DNA of 64,000 nt, from NCBI GenBank assembly GCA_022376515.1, contig WTXI01000090.1, positions 62,001-126,000 on the forward strand. The letters are read 5' to 3'. The notes below the pieces were generated by a model. It was not told the DNA's origin. It saw nothing but the letters and a program-made list of their open reading frames with translations, and ran no database searches. The stretch is from Lactifluus volemus (lineage: Eukaryota; Basidiomycota; Agaricomycetes; Russulales; Russulaceae). A program made the translations under genes and the position numbers. Of the stretch, positions 50,653-62,849 are shown piece by piece. The stretch's first letter is position 1. The number at the start of each line of letters is the position of its first letter.

Positions 50653-53283
50653 CTATGCTGGACGGTCAATGTCGGTGGAAACTTGAAGCCGCGAAGCATC
50701 CGTCGCTATGTCAGGGACGAATATAGCCGACTCGCGAGATTGCTCTGGGATCTCCACGTTAGCGGAAGTTTGAGCGCGAGGCCAATAATCGTTATTGGAT
50801 GTTCCGTCATTCGGCGCCGTGTCTGTGGGCGAAAACGAGGTCCCCTGGGGCGGTGGGAGAGAAACTGACGTCACGAACGGAGAGGGGAGAGGAAGAGGAG
50901 TGTCTGTGCCCGAGGGTGATGACAATTGAAGGTCAGGGACAACTCTGAGACCTGCGCTGGTTTGGGGATAGGGAATATTGTTACTAGTAGACGGCGGGGA
51001 AATAGATGGGTGAGGGATGGACGGGTGAGAAGTGGATATAGACACTGCCGGGGCGGGATGAGGGTCCAAGTCTGTGTTGGAAGCGGACGAGATGATAGGG
51101 GCTTTGTCAGGGTGACCTTGCGTTATTAGGTCAAGTGAAGTAGTAGCGGCCCCGGGGTGACTGGTTTCAACATTGACAGGAGGAGAGCGGTGCCAGTGGG
51201 AGGACTCGATGGTTGGAGTAGCATCAAGAACGTCATGCAGCGATGATTCTCCGACAAAATGTACGCTGCTGTCATCTTTGGTCGATGCGGGGAAGAATGA
51301 CATGCGGGGTTCGGTAGAAGGGTTTAGAAAGGCGTCTGGAGGGTCGGAGGTGTTCGTCAGAGGATGACTGGCCTCGCCTGTCGTGCTGATAAGACGATGA
51401 TGACCCGGGATATTGCATAGTAGGTACGAAAATGGGTCGTCCAGAACGGCGCTATAACCAGGTGTGGAAGCATCGAAGGCGGTCGGGGCAGCATCGGTGC
51501 CTTGATGTAAAGCGATATAAAGACGCCGAATGGGGCCGAGAATATAAACAGGGATGTAATAAGATCCCGGGCCACGGTTGTGCGCTTCTTGAGTGATTTC
51601 GTTCCACAAAGCACAGAAGTCGTGCTGTAGTCCAGGGAGAGTATTTTCAATGTCGAAGTTGGAAAGGCGGGACAGGATGGTCATTAGCTTAAAAGCCATA
51701 TACTTGTCCTCGAGACCCAAGCGGAAGAGTGGGCGAGTGATGTGGATGAAGTTGGCAAGTAAAAGGCTGTCACCATTTGCAAGGTAATTTCGAAACACTT
51801 CTTCTGATAGACCTAGTTGATCCTTGGCTAGTGCCTTCCAACGCTCATCGCGTTCCGACACACTTGCGACGACGCCAGCAATTATACCTTGAGAACATAA
51901 ACCAGGAACTTGGTCACCACGAGTACTCCTCAGAGATTGCCAAATATCAACAGATCGCAACAGATAATCTCCGTAAAGAAAAACGCTCCTGAGGATGGAT
52001 ATGATTGAATCGGTGAGACGTGCTGCATCGGTAGCCTTCGCGCAGATAATGACCCGCCTTTTCTTGTCTTCCTCCAAGAACAAACTAAATAACAAGGTAC
52101 GGTAAATGAATCCGGAAAACGCGTCTGCCAATGGCTTGTCAAATTTGTTGAAAGCGAGTTGGAGGTGACGTGCTCGGACCGCTGTGGAGCTACAGAAGCC
52201 TGGGATAGCTTCGAAGAACTGTTCAAGTTCCTTATCTTCTTCCAGAGAATGAAGCGTCCATGTTAGGATACTGTTGTTGATCTCCGCCGACAGTTTCGAG
52301 CCAGCGTCTTGGACGATCTTCGTTAGGCCCTCAAAGCGTACATATCCTTCGAGGTACCGCCCCTGAGAACGAAGGTAACGAATTGCAGAAAAGGTGAAAT
52401 TAAAGAAGAGCCACGCCGACGAAGAAAGTGGTGAATAATAGGGGCTATCGTGCCAGAAGATTGGCATAAACGTGATACATCCGTATACACCGCCAGCAAG
52501 CCCGACCCACCAAACGACTGCACTGAACACAGTATGATTGATGTTAAACAGATAAATAACTAATCCAGTGAAGAAAAGGAACAATGACAGGTGTAGCAGA
52601 GCGGGCAGTGCTTCAACAGACCAAGGAAGGTGAAACTTTTCTACACCGTTAGCAAAGAATGCACGGATTGATGCTCGCCTGTGTGGGCTGTATCGTGGCG
52701 GTTGTGTAATTGTGAGGAATCGACGTGCCCATTGCTGTAACATCGTCGCCAGTAAGGCAGATGTTAAACTGATGACCAAACTGAGGAACCAGAGTGAGTT
52801 GACCAAGACGGCTGAGCTCTGAGGAGAGAAGTGAGGTGGTTGAGCTGGAGTGGCAAGAATCGATGCACGAGATATGTTTGGGTCGGCGAGGAGTTGATAG
52901 ATGTTTGCGAGATAGAATGCAGAGGTATCCTGTGAATTTGGCTTTAGATCTTGAAGGGAAACAGTGAGCAATGCGGCGAGTGCAGCAGAGAATAAACCGG
53001 TCTACGATATTTACGTTAGTCACTGGCTCTAGTGTAGAGTCGATATAAGGGCTTACGAAGATAAGGATGCCGTCTGCATCCTTTTGCCAGCGATGGGTCA
53101 TTTTTTCGTCTTCTCCCTCAGTCATCTTAATGTACATATGGAAGAGGGGCCCTGAGCTATCTGAGAAGTTGGCCTGCCCCTGCGAGGATTGACCTTCTGG
53201 CCTCGGTACCTCACGGCGGTTGGCTAAAGAGAAGATGAGGTATGATGATCAAGTAGACTGGAGTATAACATACTGATGTCCAT
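50653..53283 (-). CDS. DUF6535-type membrane protein A3 (long form)
   Basis: Exons 53274-53283, 53057-53223 and 50653-53001 splice in phase to 841 residues. The first coding exon is only 10 nt (MDI plus one base), with an in-frame stop just upstream. Signature SSGPLFHMYIKMTEGEDEKM and RWQKDADGILIF. Membrane segments near TGLFSAALAALLTVS, VNSLWFLSLVISLTSALL, LLHLSLFLFFTGLVIYLFN and FSAVVWWVGLAGGVYGCI. Helical domain with EQFFEAIPGFCSS and LPGLQHDFCALWNEITQEAH. Ser/Pro/Thr-rich tail. Clear paralogue of A1/A2 but more diverged, so it predates the A1/A2 duplication. Function unknown. Confidence 0.9.
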
Positions 53284-54655
53284 TCTCCGTTACGGTGATT
53301 TCCCTCTCAAGCTGTTGGTGGCTTCGGGGAGTAGCTGGTCGGATCTAGAGTAGGAACGGAGGTGAGGCCACGGTACTTGCCAATTCTTGATCTGTTTAGT
53401 GACAAACACCGACAAACAAGCCCCTTGTCTGAGTCCGAGAGACATCGATATCGAGGCGATATTTCCTTCCTCTTCCGCGGCTTTTTTTTTTACCACTTTT
53501 GCGTACCATCCTTAATTTGGAGACACGCCTGCCGGCAGGAATAGGAGAAATCTCGGTTCCCTGTGCCTCGGTCTACCGTCTACTGCATCAACGACATACT
53601 CAGTTTTAGCCGACCGCCGGAGTTTATCCAAAGAATCGTGAACTCACATCGGCCAGTTTTGTGCACTACTGTTCTCATACTCACTGAACGCGTCGTCTTC
53701 ACAGGTGACTATCAGCACTTCGCCGCTCCTGGCACGCGTCCCCGATCAGCATGGCCGCCAAATGTTGCCTTTTCTCTCTACAAATCTCAACCTACACCAT
53801 CACCCAGTGTCTCTCTTCCAGGAATCCTGCGAATGCTATAACATCATAACACTTTCAACAAAATTTACCATTATCTCTGGCACGAAGACAGGCGGAGAAG
53901 CCCTCACAAAGGTCACAGGTGACTCGTCCCCAAGGCAGAGGAACTGTTACTATTGTACGCGCACCCCGAGCATAGTCCAAAATGTGTTCTCCCTTTTTGG
54001 AGTGGATACATCTCGAGGACAGCGGCCTCAGGCTCTCAGCGGTGTCGAAGCAGTCTGCGCTTCTACTACTTCGTCGGTGGACTCGCGTCACAAAGAGGCT
54101 GACACTCACAACAAAGGACAAAACTGAACGGCACGCTTTGATACTCTTTGATACCCTGTACTGTTGTTCCACATGTAGGGATGAGATAAATGAACGTCAT
54201 CGACCATTTTCCAAATTTCTTTGCGATTTGTATTTAGGGTATCACAGCGGGTTTATGCTGTCCACCGAGCGTGGATCAGTTTATCGGTTTTTACGGTTTT
54301 GCGTTTAGATCCGAATCGGACGTGTAGATCTATGCATCAATACTGGTTCTATGGCCAAGCCAACCAGTACTGTGTTGCGTGCTTGCGTAGAACACAACGA
54401 GCATTTCTTGAAACAGAAACCCCTGCACGCTGAGCATTCGATTAGTAGACATGTCTACATAACATCTTGTTTACTTGAAGGCAGAAAGGAGGTGCGGAAT
54501 GAGATATTAAGACCTAGCGAGCAGCGAAGATCATATTTTCAAAGAAACTTGTACAGTAAGTAACATAAGAGGACCGAGGCGAAGCTGGGAGGGAGAGACT
54601 GGGAGAGACAATTGAAACAAAGCGCGTACCGACACCGTGACAAACGTAATGTACG
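53284..54655. other. Intergenic, no gene recognised
   Basis: About 1.4 kb upstream of DUF6535-A3. A plus-strand frame at 53705-54127 is open for 140 codons but is Ser/Thr-rich with no family resemblance. Confidence 0.5.
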
Positions 54656-54659
54656 TACT

Positions 54660-55080
54660 CACTGCCGCAACAATGTTGGCGGAGAGAAGGGGGGATGGTT
54701 GAGCTGGAGTGACAAGAGTCGATTCACGGGATACGTTTGAGTCGGCGAGAAGTTGATAAATGTTAGTGAGATAGAATGCAGAGGTAATCTTGTGAGTTTG
54801 GTCTTTGATCCTGAATAGAGACCGCAACCAAGCAATCGTTTGCCACCGTTCGGACACTTTGCTGTCTTTCTTACCCCACCATCTTCACATACGTCGTGAA
54901 GAGGGGCCCTGAGCTATCAGAAAAGTTGGCCTCTCCCCGAGACCTGTTGCGCTGGCTGAGGGACGTAGAAACGACCAGCTATAGGGGAGCACGAAGTTAA
55001 ATATGATAGAAGCAACTGGGGGATAACACACTGGTCTAAATTCGGAGGAGCTGTTTGAACATCGAAGAGTTATGGAATGA
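54660..55080 (-). pseudogene. DUF6535 5' fragment
   Basis: Minus-strand pieces of the 5' part of a long-form gene: ANFSDSSGPLFTTYVKM near 54880-54935, TSAFYLTNIYQLLADSNVSR and ESTLVTPAQPSP near 54690-54790. Membrane segment 1 and everything after the PAQP motif are missing. Non-functional remnant at the edge of the accessory region. Confidence 0.8.
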
Positions 55081-55474
55081 GGGACGGTGCGTAGGTATAG
55101 GAGGTTGGATGTACTGAGCTTGGTTGATGAGGATCAAAGCAACTGTTCTCGGATCACGATGTCTATGTGCGATCTTCAATTATAGCCCGATTCTGTATTA
55201 TCCATCTCTTGACCTCGTCGAAGGCTTCCAAGGCCTTCATTAAAGGTCTGCAGTTGTATCCCGCAACAGCAAGACTTATTTACGACGAAGACGCGGTCCC
55301 CGTATTTACATTCACAGGAGTGGAGGACGTGGCGGAAACTTGCAAGTCGCGACGGGTGTCGGATGTTCGCTGAAAATTGTCGGGGTCCAATCGGTCCGGT
55401 TCACACAACGGCGTCTTCCACTCTGCTTGAATAAATCTAGAAGAACGGAAGTGACGTAGGAAGCGAGGATATCC
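55081..55474. other. Intergenic, no gene recognised
   Basis: About 390 bp between the DUF6535 fragment and the 3' end of the SDR gene. Confidence 0.5.
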
Positions 55475-56627
55475 CTAAACTTGAATGCAAAGTTTATTCA
55501 CGAGCCCGCCTTTCTCGATAATTCTCCCTTTCAGATCTCTTTCCAACTCATCCAAGTCCCAATTCGCGGATATGTACCTGCCATGCCTGACGTCAAGACA
55601 TGAATGTTCAACAGAAGCAGAGAGCCTACCTCCCATGGAGCCAGTCCATGTGCCCAGAAGTAAGATGTAGAGCAGTTGCAGCGGGAAGTTGAGGCGCATC
55701 ATATTTGATAGATGACTTTTCGACACCGCGTACCTCCTGCTGGAGTTGTGTGTCGATCTCACCGGGATGCATCGAGAACGCCTTGATCTGCGGATATTCT
55801 TCCGAAAAAGTTCCGAGTCGGTGAAGGTAGCTCGGATAGAGACGCCAGAAAACCAGACACACCAATGGCAATGAATTCAACTAGCCTGTTGACCGCATGC
55901 TTTGAAGTACAATAGTCGCTGGCGCCAGGAACGCGCAGCTGAGCTCCCGCAGAGGAAACTGCGATGAAGTATCCCTTTGATTCTTGCAGGGCTACGACAG
56001 AGGCACTAAAATGGACATACATACGGGGCATCCTACGACCATACGTAGCTTACGTACCGGAGTGTGTTGTAAACGCCACGAATATTGACCTCAAAAGTAT
56101 TCCACCACCCATCTGGGTCTTTCAAGTGAAGGGCTATGTAGCATTATATATGTGATGCGACATTTTATGGGGCCGGGTTGACGTACGATCAGAGAGCTTA
56201 GTCGCAGCTCCAGCATTTGCGATGACAATGTCCAAGCGCTTGAAGCGGGAGAGCGTCGCCTGTACAGCAGCATTGACAGCTTCTGTATCACGGACGTCTG
56301 CAGGTAAGACCAACACTTGGGCTCCTGGAACGATGGAGAGAATTTCGGCAGCTTTCTCGTCGAGCGTTCTTTGAAAAGGAGCAAGAATTGCTACCGATGC
56401 ACCAGCGCGAGCATAGGCGAGTGCCATCTCGGCACCAATACCACGCGAAGCTCCTGTTATCAAGACGACCTTGTCACGGTATGTTTTCGCAGAGATGTGC
56501 GGTGCTAGGTCAATGGCAGGGTACACACTGACAAGAGGTTAGCGAAATTGTGAATATGAAGGTACAGGTCTCACTCATTATGATGTGTAACAGGAAGATC
56601 CTCATCAAAACCGTGAATGGTGAACAT
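55475..56627 (-). CDS. Short-chain dehydrogenase/reductase
   Basis: NAD(P)-dependent oxidoreductase of the classical SDR fold. Exons 56575-56627, 56187-56527, 56058-56133, 55863-56005, 55630-55798 and 55475-55577 give 294 residues in phase from the ATG at 56627. Cofactor motif TGASRGIG (residues 42-49), DVRD after the fourth strand, NAG in VIANAGAA, WNTFEVNIRGVYNTLR, catalytic Ser in AVSSAGAQ and YCTSK carrying Tyr and Lys. The end HPGEIDTQL is typical of fungal SDRs. Substrate cannot be read. It is divergently transcribed from the UPF0652 gene across about 230 bp. Confidence 0.88.
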
Positions 56628-56857
56628 GGTGGTAACAGAACGCCAGAAGAAAACTTTTCAAGTGAAGACATCATATATTGAGCTGGTTTGGCTTCAAAGT
56701 TGCCTTTAGCAGGGTTGATGATGTAATCATCATATGTTCGGATGGGGGCGTGTTTTGCGTGCCGCTGCGGTGCTGCCGCGGCTAAGTTTTCCAGTGAGAT
56801 CAAGCTTGCGTCCCATTTTCACTCAAAATTCATCGTCTCTTGTCCCTTCTTACCGCC
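56628..56857. promoter_or_regulatory. Divergent promoter, SDR / UPF0652
   Basis: The 230 bp between two outward-facing ATGs must hold both 5' leaders and promoters. No clear TATA box was picked out. Confidence 0.45.
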
Positions 56858-59073
56858 ATGACATCTCCCGAGTTGTCAGGGACCACCGAGTCGCAGAACG
56901 ACGGCCCAGCATTTTCCCTGGAAAACATCCTCGGCAACGACCACGACAAATTAGAACACCCAGATGTTAGGCCGGAGGGTTGGGATGAGGAGGATACGGA
57001 GCGCGACGTAGCGCATGGGTATTGCGTAGAGTGCGAGGGTGCGTGGCACGTTCTCCTTCTAGTTTTCAACCTATATATTTTTATGTCTCGGCACTACAGA
57101 TCAACCTGCGGAAGTTCATTGTGAAACATGTGCAGATGACTATTGCGAAGTTTGTTTCGCATCGCAGCATCGGAAAGGTAGCCGGAAAAAGCACGTGGCA
57201 AAGTCCCTGGCCGTCGGGGAAACAAAAACGCCAAGCAAGCCTTCGCCAAATAGGGTTACACATCATGATGCGGTACAAGATGTGCGCTCCCTTCCTATCC
57301 TTTTGGGGCTAGCTTGACGTTTGATGCAGGTCGAAATGGAAGACGATGAGGCAGGAGGGGATGCGAATGCCACCCCGCCCTCAATACCTATTCCCGACAT
57401 CGTTCTCAGCTCTCAACCGGCATTGGGCTCAGACCCCGGGGAGTGGTTCGTTGAGCGTGCAAAATTTATACCCTTACGCTTGACGCTCGGGGAACGCAAA
57501 TATTTGCGTTTACTCGACGCGGCGCTGCAAGTTTCCGAATACACAGACAAAATAGATACCCTAGGATTTGGCCTTAGTAAGGCCAGGCGCATCGTACACC
57601 AGATTCGCGAGCTTTGCGCGATCCTTTCCGGTCTGGTCCTTGCTGCCGACTACAAGCAGGGTCAGGAGCTGTTCAATGACCGTGATTTCGCTTCGAATGC
57701 ACAATTTTATCAACAAGTTTTCGAGCTTGGTCGCAGACACAAAATCATGAACCCTGACAAGATGCGCACGACTTATGGGAAACTTGTGTATCTGCTGCAG
57801 GTGCGTTCATTGAGGGCATGTACGATGAGTAGTCTAATTCCGACTCTAGGACAGCCAGACACCCGAAGTTCGTGATATGCTTGGGTTTTCTTGTGTTTCG
57901 CCAATCAAGACGGTACACGGTCTGCTTGACCAATATGGTGTGCTCGACCTGTTGCGCGACCCTCTGATCACAGCTGCCACACAGGAGATCACCGCCGGTA
58001 AACGGAGCAGGCGAGAGATCCAGCGTGACATCAAAGCAAAGGAGCGCGCGATCGAGACGCTTTCGTCCAAGTACTGCCGGGAACCGAAACTCCCCCAGGA
58101 GGTCGTTCGTCAAGCATTGTACAGCATAGGCGACAACCATGCGTTCTTGCGAACCAACCGCGACCCGTGCGACCGCATGATTGGTTACCTACAGCAGTCC
58201 TTCCATCCCACGCAAGTACGGGATAAGAAGAACGCAGATAGCCTCGCTATACGAAGCGGACGTGGCGGCTCACGACTGTCGCACGACCACGCGAGACAAT
58301 ACGTGTACGTGATGCAGAGTTTAGCGTTATGGCGTGAAATTCTACACGGTGCGTCCCTGTCCGATTCGTCTTGCCCTTTACTCATTCTCGTTTACAAAAA
58401 AGACATGTTTCATCTCTGGTCTCTCGCAGAGCAAGACTTACTCTCCGAGACAGTACCGTACCGTCTACGCGACACCGGCCAAGGCTTGAATCGCGTGCAA
58501 GCAGCACCAAAGACGTCGCGTATGATGCATGCGATTCTCAACCGCGCACAAAAGAGTCTCGGCGGTTGGGTAGGCTCCTCCGTCATCCACATGGGTGATC
58601 ACAACGTGCCAAATGCGCTCATGTTCATCGGTACGTTGAGCTGCCCCCCTCCAAAGTTTGTGTCCCGCTGATAGTCATTTTTTTTTACAGACAAGTACTC
58701 ACAAATATACCGCATCCTACTTCCCATTTGCAATACCCTTTCACAAATGCCGACGATATACAATTCGCCCGCTCTACGCGCATACATTGACGCCGAGTAC
58801 GGCTCCCTCGACGCTCTCTACCTCGAAATCCTAGGCGATTTTTTCAGGCACGCTTTTGACGGTAGCGGTGCTGACAATTTTTATGATGCGGGGAGCTGCA
58901 TCGACGGACGCCTCACGAGCGCTTGGAACTGGTGTTCCTCGCTCGAGAAGAAGCGTTATTTCCCCGTTTTCCTCCTTACCGGTGCGTTCACCGGTTTTTC
59001 CTCGTAATTCAAATTTTTACTTAATTTTTTTTTTTTTTTCGTAGGATTTAATGGATTCGATGGAGAGTGGTAG
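56858..59073 (+). CDS. UPF0652 (DUF2009) protein with B-box zinc finger
   Basis: Seven exons: 56858-57038, 57100-57272, 57330-57800, 57850-58348, 58403-58630, 58691-58981 and 59045-59073; in phase to 623 residues. The ATG at 56858 has a good context (ACCGCCATGA). N-terminal B-box: HGYCVECE with Cys pair, then VHCETCADDYCEVCFASQH and KGSRKKH. The rest is the conserved DUF2009 body: PLRLTLGERKYLRLLDAALQ, SEYTDKIDTLG, HQIRELCAILSGL, DPLITAATQEI, GGWVGSSVIHMGDHNVPNAL and the end FNGFDGEW. Conserved in eukaryotes as uncharacterised UPF0652; role unknown. Convergent with eIF3m. Confidence 0.92.
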
Positions 59074-59349
59074 ATAGATAGATTTTTGCGGCGGGTTCAC
59101 GCAGTGGGATGGTAAACTGACCGTTATTAGACGGTTTGCGGGGGCGCGCACTCTCACGCCAGTCGGATAAATTCGGATTCCCAGCAGCCCCACAAACTAT
59201 GACTATGACTACTAGACTTAGATCCATGATAGAAAAATTTGCATGCACTAAACCGAACCAAACCAAAAGAAAAAAAAAAAACAGAGCTTTACAACAATGC
59301 CCTTTCACGTTTTGTTTTATTTCAATGTACACACACGGGTTGTACAAAT

Positions 59350-61031
59350 TCACGAGCTGGTCTCTACAGCGGCCGCTCCCGACCCCTCCCCCGGCGTCTC
59401 CGACTGCTGCTTCTCGCCAGGAGCTCCAACAACAGCCGCCGCGACGGATTCATTTCGTCGTCTAGCCGTTGCGACGACGTCAAGTACGCCCGCGATGCCC
59501 GCGCGCCACCCCGCGAGCCGCTTAACCAATAGCGCCCACTCTTGAGGGCCAAACACGCGCGCGGTGGCCCGCGTCACGCGCAATGTCTGCGCGGGTTGTG
59601 CGAGTTTGCCGGTCAACAAGTCAGCGCGGATCGCTGTGTAAAAACAAAACCGTTTTTTTATAAGCAAAAAAAAAAAAAGAAATGTTGAGGGGGTTAAGCC
59701 CAAAAACGTACCGTCGATGACCCAACGTTCGACTTCGGATGGGGATACTTGTAGTGTGGTGGCTACGCGTGAGTATGGTAGGTCTTGACCTATATTTTGA
59801 AAGCCGAGATCGGCGAGGGCGAGTAGACGGATTTTACGCTCGAGCTGGGTGACATCCAGACCTTTCAAAAAAAAAAAAAATTCGTTAGTAAACCAAGTGA
59901 GTTGGTTTAAAAGGTCTATAGTTACCGTATGACTTGATAAAGTCAGCATGTGCGCGCTGCCATGATCGCAGGTCATCGAGACCGCCGTTGAGGAATATCC
60001 GGAGGAGGGCAAAGAGTGGGTGTGAATGGACGGCGAGGACAGCGTCGAGTTTGAAGAGCGGGTCAAAGTCGAATACGCTCGGTACTGACACGGCCGTTGC
60101 GATCGCGTCGAGAGCGGCGGGCGTTGTCGATTGTGACGTAGGGTCAAGCGAGCGGACGTGGGCGAGTTTGTAATAGTACGCCGTTTCGCTGATCAAGACG
60201 TTAACATGTATCAAATGAGTGTGGAGGGAGGGGAGGGACTGTACGATTGTCCTGCTTTTGAAAAGGCGACAACCAGCGTCTCAAGGAAAGCACTCTTCTC
60301 TGCGGACGAGATTTCCCACTCCTGGAGCCATCTCTCGACGTCGGCGCGGGAGACTTGGAGGGCCTGTAGCTCATCGTTAGAGCTCGCAAGGTCGAGGAGT
60401 GCCTTGTAGACGGGGAGGCGAAGTGCCGATTGTCGTGGGAGCGTATTGAAGAAATTTGACAGGCTTTTCAGAGCTGATTAGAACAGGGGCTTGGGGGGTG
60501 GAGGCAGTAAAAGGCAGAAAAGAAACGTACATGCGATATTTGATTGCGGAATCTGCGGGGGAGGATGTGATGATGGGTACAAGTGTAGATAAATGCTTTT
60601 TGGTTTCTGAGGAGTCGATAGGCCACAAATTCAATAGATGCGCATAGAGCAAGTTGAAGAAGCCCTCGATCTCTGTTGTAAGACAGTTGAAAAGGCAGTC
60701 CGCTTGTAGCAAAGAAAAATGGGACGCACCGCGCTCAGTACCCTCGCCTAGTCCTTTGACGTCTCCCAATAGATGTGAGAACACCTCTCTCCGCCGCGCA
60801 ATATCTTCTGAAAGGGGCGTCTGACCCTTCTCGACGACAAGCTGTTGTTGAACTGATTGGACATAGGATGCGCGTTCTTGCTCTGGTCGGCTGTCTGAGA
60901 TGTACCCAGCGAGCTCGGCTATCTGTAATGATATTTGCCTTGAATGAAAAGTAGAAGAGATCTCAATAACTACATACCTGATCTTCAAACGTACCCTCTG
61001 CGAATATTGCAACAGCGTCTGTTGTCGACAT
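59350..61031 (-). CDS. Translation initiation factor eIF3 subunit M
   Basis: PCI-domain subunit of the eIF3 complex, which brings the 43S complex to mRNA in the cytosol. Seven exons: 60978-61031, 60730-60922, 60531-60702, 60245-60463, 59926-60188, 59712-59861 and 59350-59633; 444 residues in phase from the ATG at 61031 (MSTTDAVAIFAEG). Recognised by KYRILSNFFNTLP, AFLETLVVAFSKAG, SETAYYYKLAHVRSLDP, RKIRLLALADLGF, the PCI winged helix (LPYSRVATTLQVSPSEVERW, VIDAIRADLLTGKLAQ) and VTRATARVFGPQEWALLVKR followed by LAGWRAGI. A 26S proteasome PCI subunit was considered, but the C-terminal block fits eIF3m. Shares an 83-bp divergent promoter with TFIIIA. Confidence 0.9.
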
Positions 61032-61114
61032 TTTTGATTGTTGTCAGTCAGGCTTTAGCTTTAGCAGCGAGTCAGTGATCTATCTAACATTCACAACAAA
61101 GCCAAATAATTGGC
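61032..61114. promoter_or_regulatory. Very short divergent promoter, eIF3m / TFIIIA
   Basis: Only 83 bp separate the two start codons. The 5' leaders must therefore be short or overlap. This would couple a translation factor with the 5S rRNA transcription factor. Confidence 0.55.
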
Positions 61115-62798
61115 ATGTCGCTTTCCCCTGTCCTCACCGCCACCAGGCCTCATAATGTCCCCCATTCGCTTGTCCTCCACCTTTCTGGAGCTTCAGAATC
61201 AGAATATGAACCTATCTCCAAGCCCAGCGCACCAACGCCGGTGATCGTGAACGGGAAACTTTTGTCAAACTCGAAGCGAATTTATCAGTGCACCTTTGAT
61301 GGTTGCGAAAAATCGTATACCAAGCCGTCTCGTCTCGAAGAGCATGAACGGTCTCACACTGGCGACGTGAGTTTCCCATATATATATTCCTGCATTGTTA
61401 TACCGAAAAAAAAAAGCGACCATTCGTTTGCACGACCTGTAATAAATCATATCTTCGTGAAACCCACTTGCAAGCACATGTACGCTCTCATCTGCCAAAA
61501 TCAGATCGCCCGTTTGTCTGTGAAGAGTCAGACTGCGACAAGCGATTTTGGACCGCCCAGCACCTGAAGGTGCATAAAGATGTCATACACCTTGGGGAAA
61601 AACCGTTCAAGGTAGCAGTTTAATCTCTTTTTGTTTTCTGCCTATCACTACTGATGAGGGCATAGTGCACTCACGAAGGGTGTGGTGCTGCATTTCTCAA
61701 GCACCACAAGCTACGAGCCCATTTGGCCGGCGAACACGCTCCACCAGGGACAAAGCCATACCAATGTGATCACGGGGACTGTACCAAGTCATTTAGTACA
61801 AACCAAAAACTCCGTGCCCATCTCAAGGTGCACGAAGGTATGAAATACCTTATTTTACTCGATACCTGTCTCACCGGCTGCTAAAGAAAAACGATATACA
61901 TGCGTGAATGCGGTCTGTCGAACTGCACCTGAATCGGCATTCTACCCCACCTGGACTGCGCTTCAGCATCATATTCGCACGGCACACCCGCCAAGGTGCC
62001 CCCACGAAGATTGCACAGGCAGGACGTTTTCCTCACAAAAAGGACTTTGTGCTCATCTGAAGCTACACGAAGAAAGGGCGATTGAGGACGGGAACTCTGA
62101 AGAGGAGGAAACGCTGCCACGGAAACGCAGACGTGGAGGTGAGATTGGACGAGACTGGAAGTGTGAGGTAGAGGGTTGTGGGAAAGACTTTAAATCTGTA
62201 TGCTTTTGGTCACACTCATCTGTTTGGTGATTTCTGATGTCCCTAATAGAAACAGGCTCTCACGACGCACCATGCGATCACTCATCTAGGACGGCGTGAC
62301 TTTGTCTGTACCGTGGAAGGGTGTGGACGTGCCTTTGGCTACAAGCATATCTTGCAACGGCACCAAGCCCGTACACACGTAAATGATCGTGCTGAGAGCG
62401 AAGGTGACGAAGAGGGGGCGCAACATGCGGACGCCGATGGGGAGTCAAGCGAAGTCGAGCGTCCCCAACAGAAAAAGCGAAAGGCTCGGCAGGAATTATT
62501 TCCCGGAAGCTCGACTATTGACGAGATTACCGGCGTGGCATACGCGGAACGAGCAAGTGGGAAGCGAGCGCAGTTGAAGTGCCCTTATCCTGCGATGGAG
62601 GGACTTTTATCGGCAATTCCAGTAGAAAGCACGAATTTGTGGGATGATGGAGGGTCGTGTGAGTACGTGTTTGGACGTGCGTATGACTTGCGACGACACT
62701 TGTGTGCTCTGCACAGTGTCACACTCGATAAGGATGTCTTGGACCAGTGGGCACGGACTCATAGACATAGACGGATGACCGGACCGGAACTAGATTAG
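61115..62798 (+). CDS. Transcription factor IIIA-like C2H2 zinc-finger protein
   Basis: Binds the internal control region of 5S rRNA genes and 5S RNA (family role). Exons 61115-61366, 61417-61611, 61666-61837, 61887-62197 and 62250-62798 give 492 residues in phase. Nine C2H2 fingers in TFIIIA layout, starting YQCTFDGCEKSYTKPSRLEEH, FVCTTCNKSY, FVCEESDCDKRF, CTHEGCGAAFLKHHKLRAH, YQCDHGDCTKSF, YTCVNAVCR, CPHEDCTGRTF, WKCEVEGCGKDF and FVCTVEGCGRAF. Next is an acidic/basic spacer (PQQKKRKARQE), and a degenerate finger near the end (CEYVFGRAYDLRRHLCALH). A basic segment RKRRRGG lies between fingers 7 and 8. Could be another multi-finger regulator, but finger number and spacing favour TFIIIA. Confidence 0.85.
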
Positions 62799-62849
62799 AT
62801 TTTATAGTTAACCGACAAAAAAAATGAATCATTTTCTACTTTGATCGCG

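Noticed and set aside
53705..54127. Possible plus-strand gene of 140 codons
   Set aside because: Low-complexity composition, no introns or motifs recognised, and overlapping frames of similar length on the other strand.
59350..61031. 26S proteasome PCI subunit
   Set aside because: The C-terminal VTRATARVFGPQEW block and overall layout fit eIF3m better.
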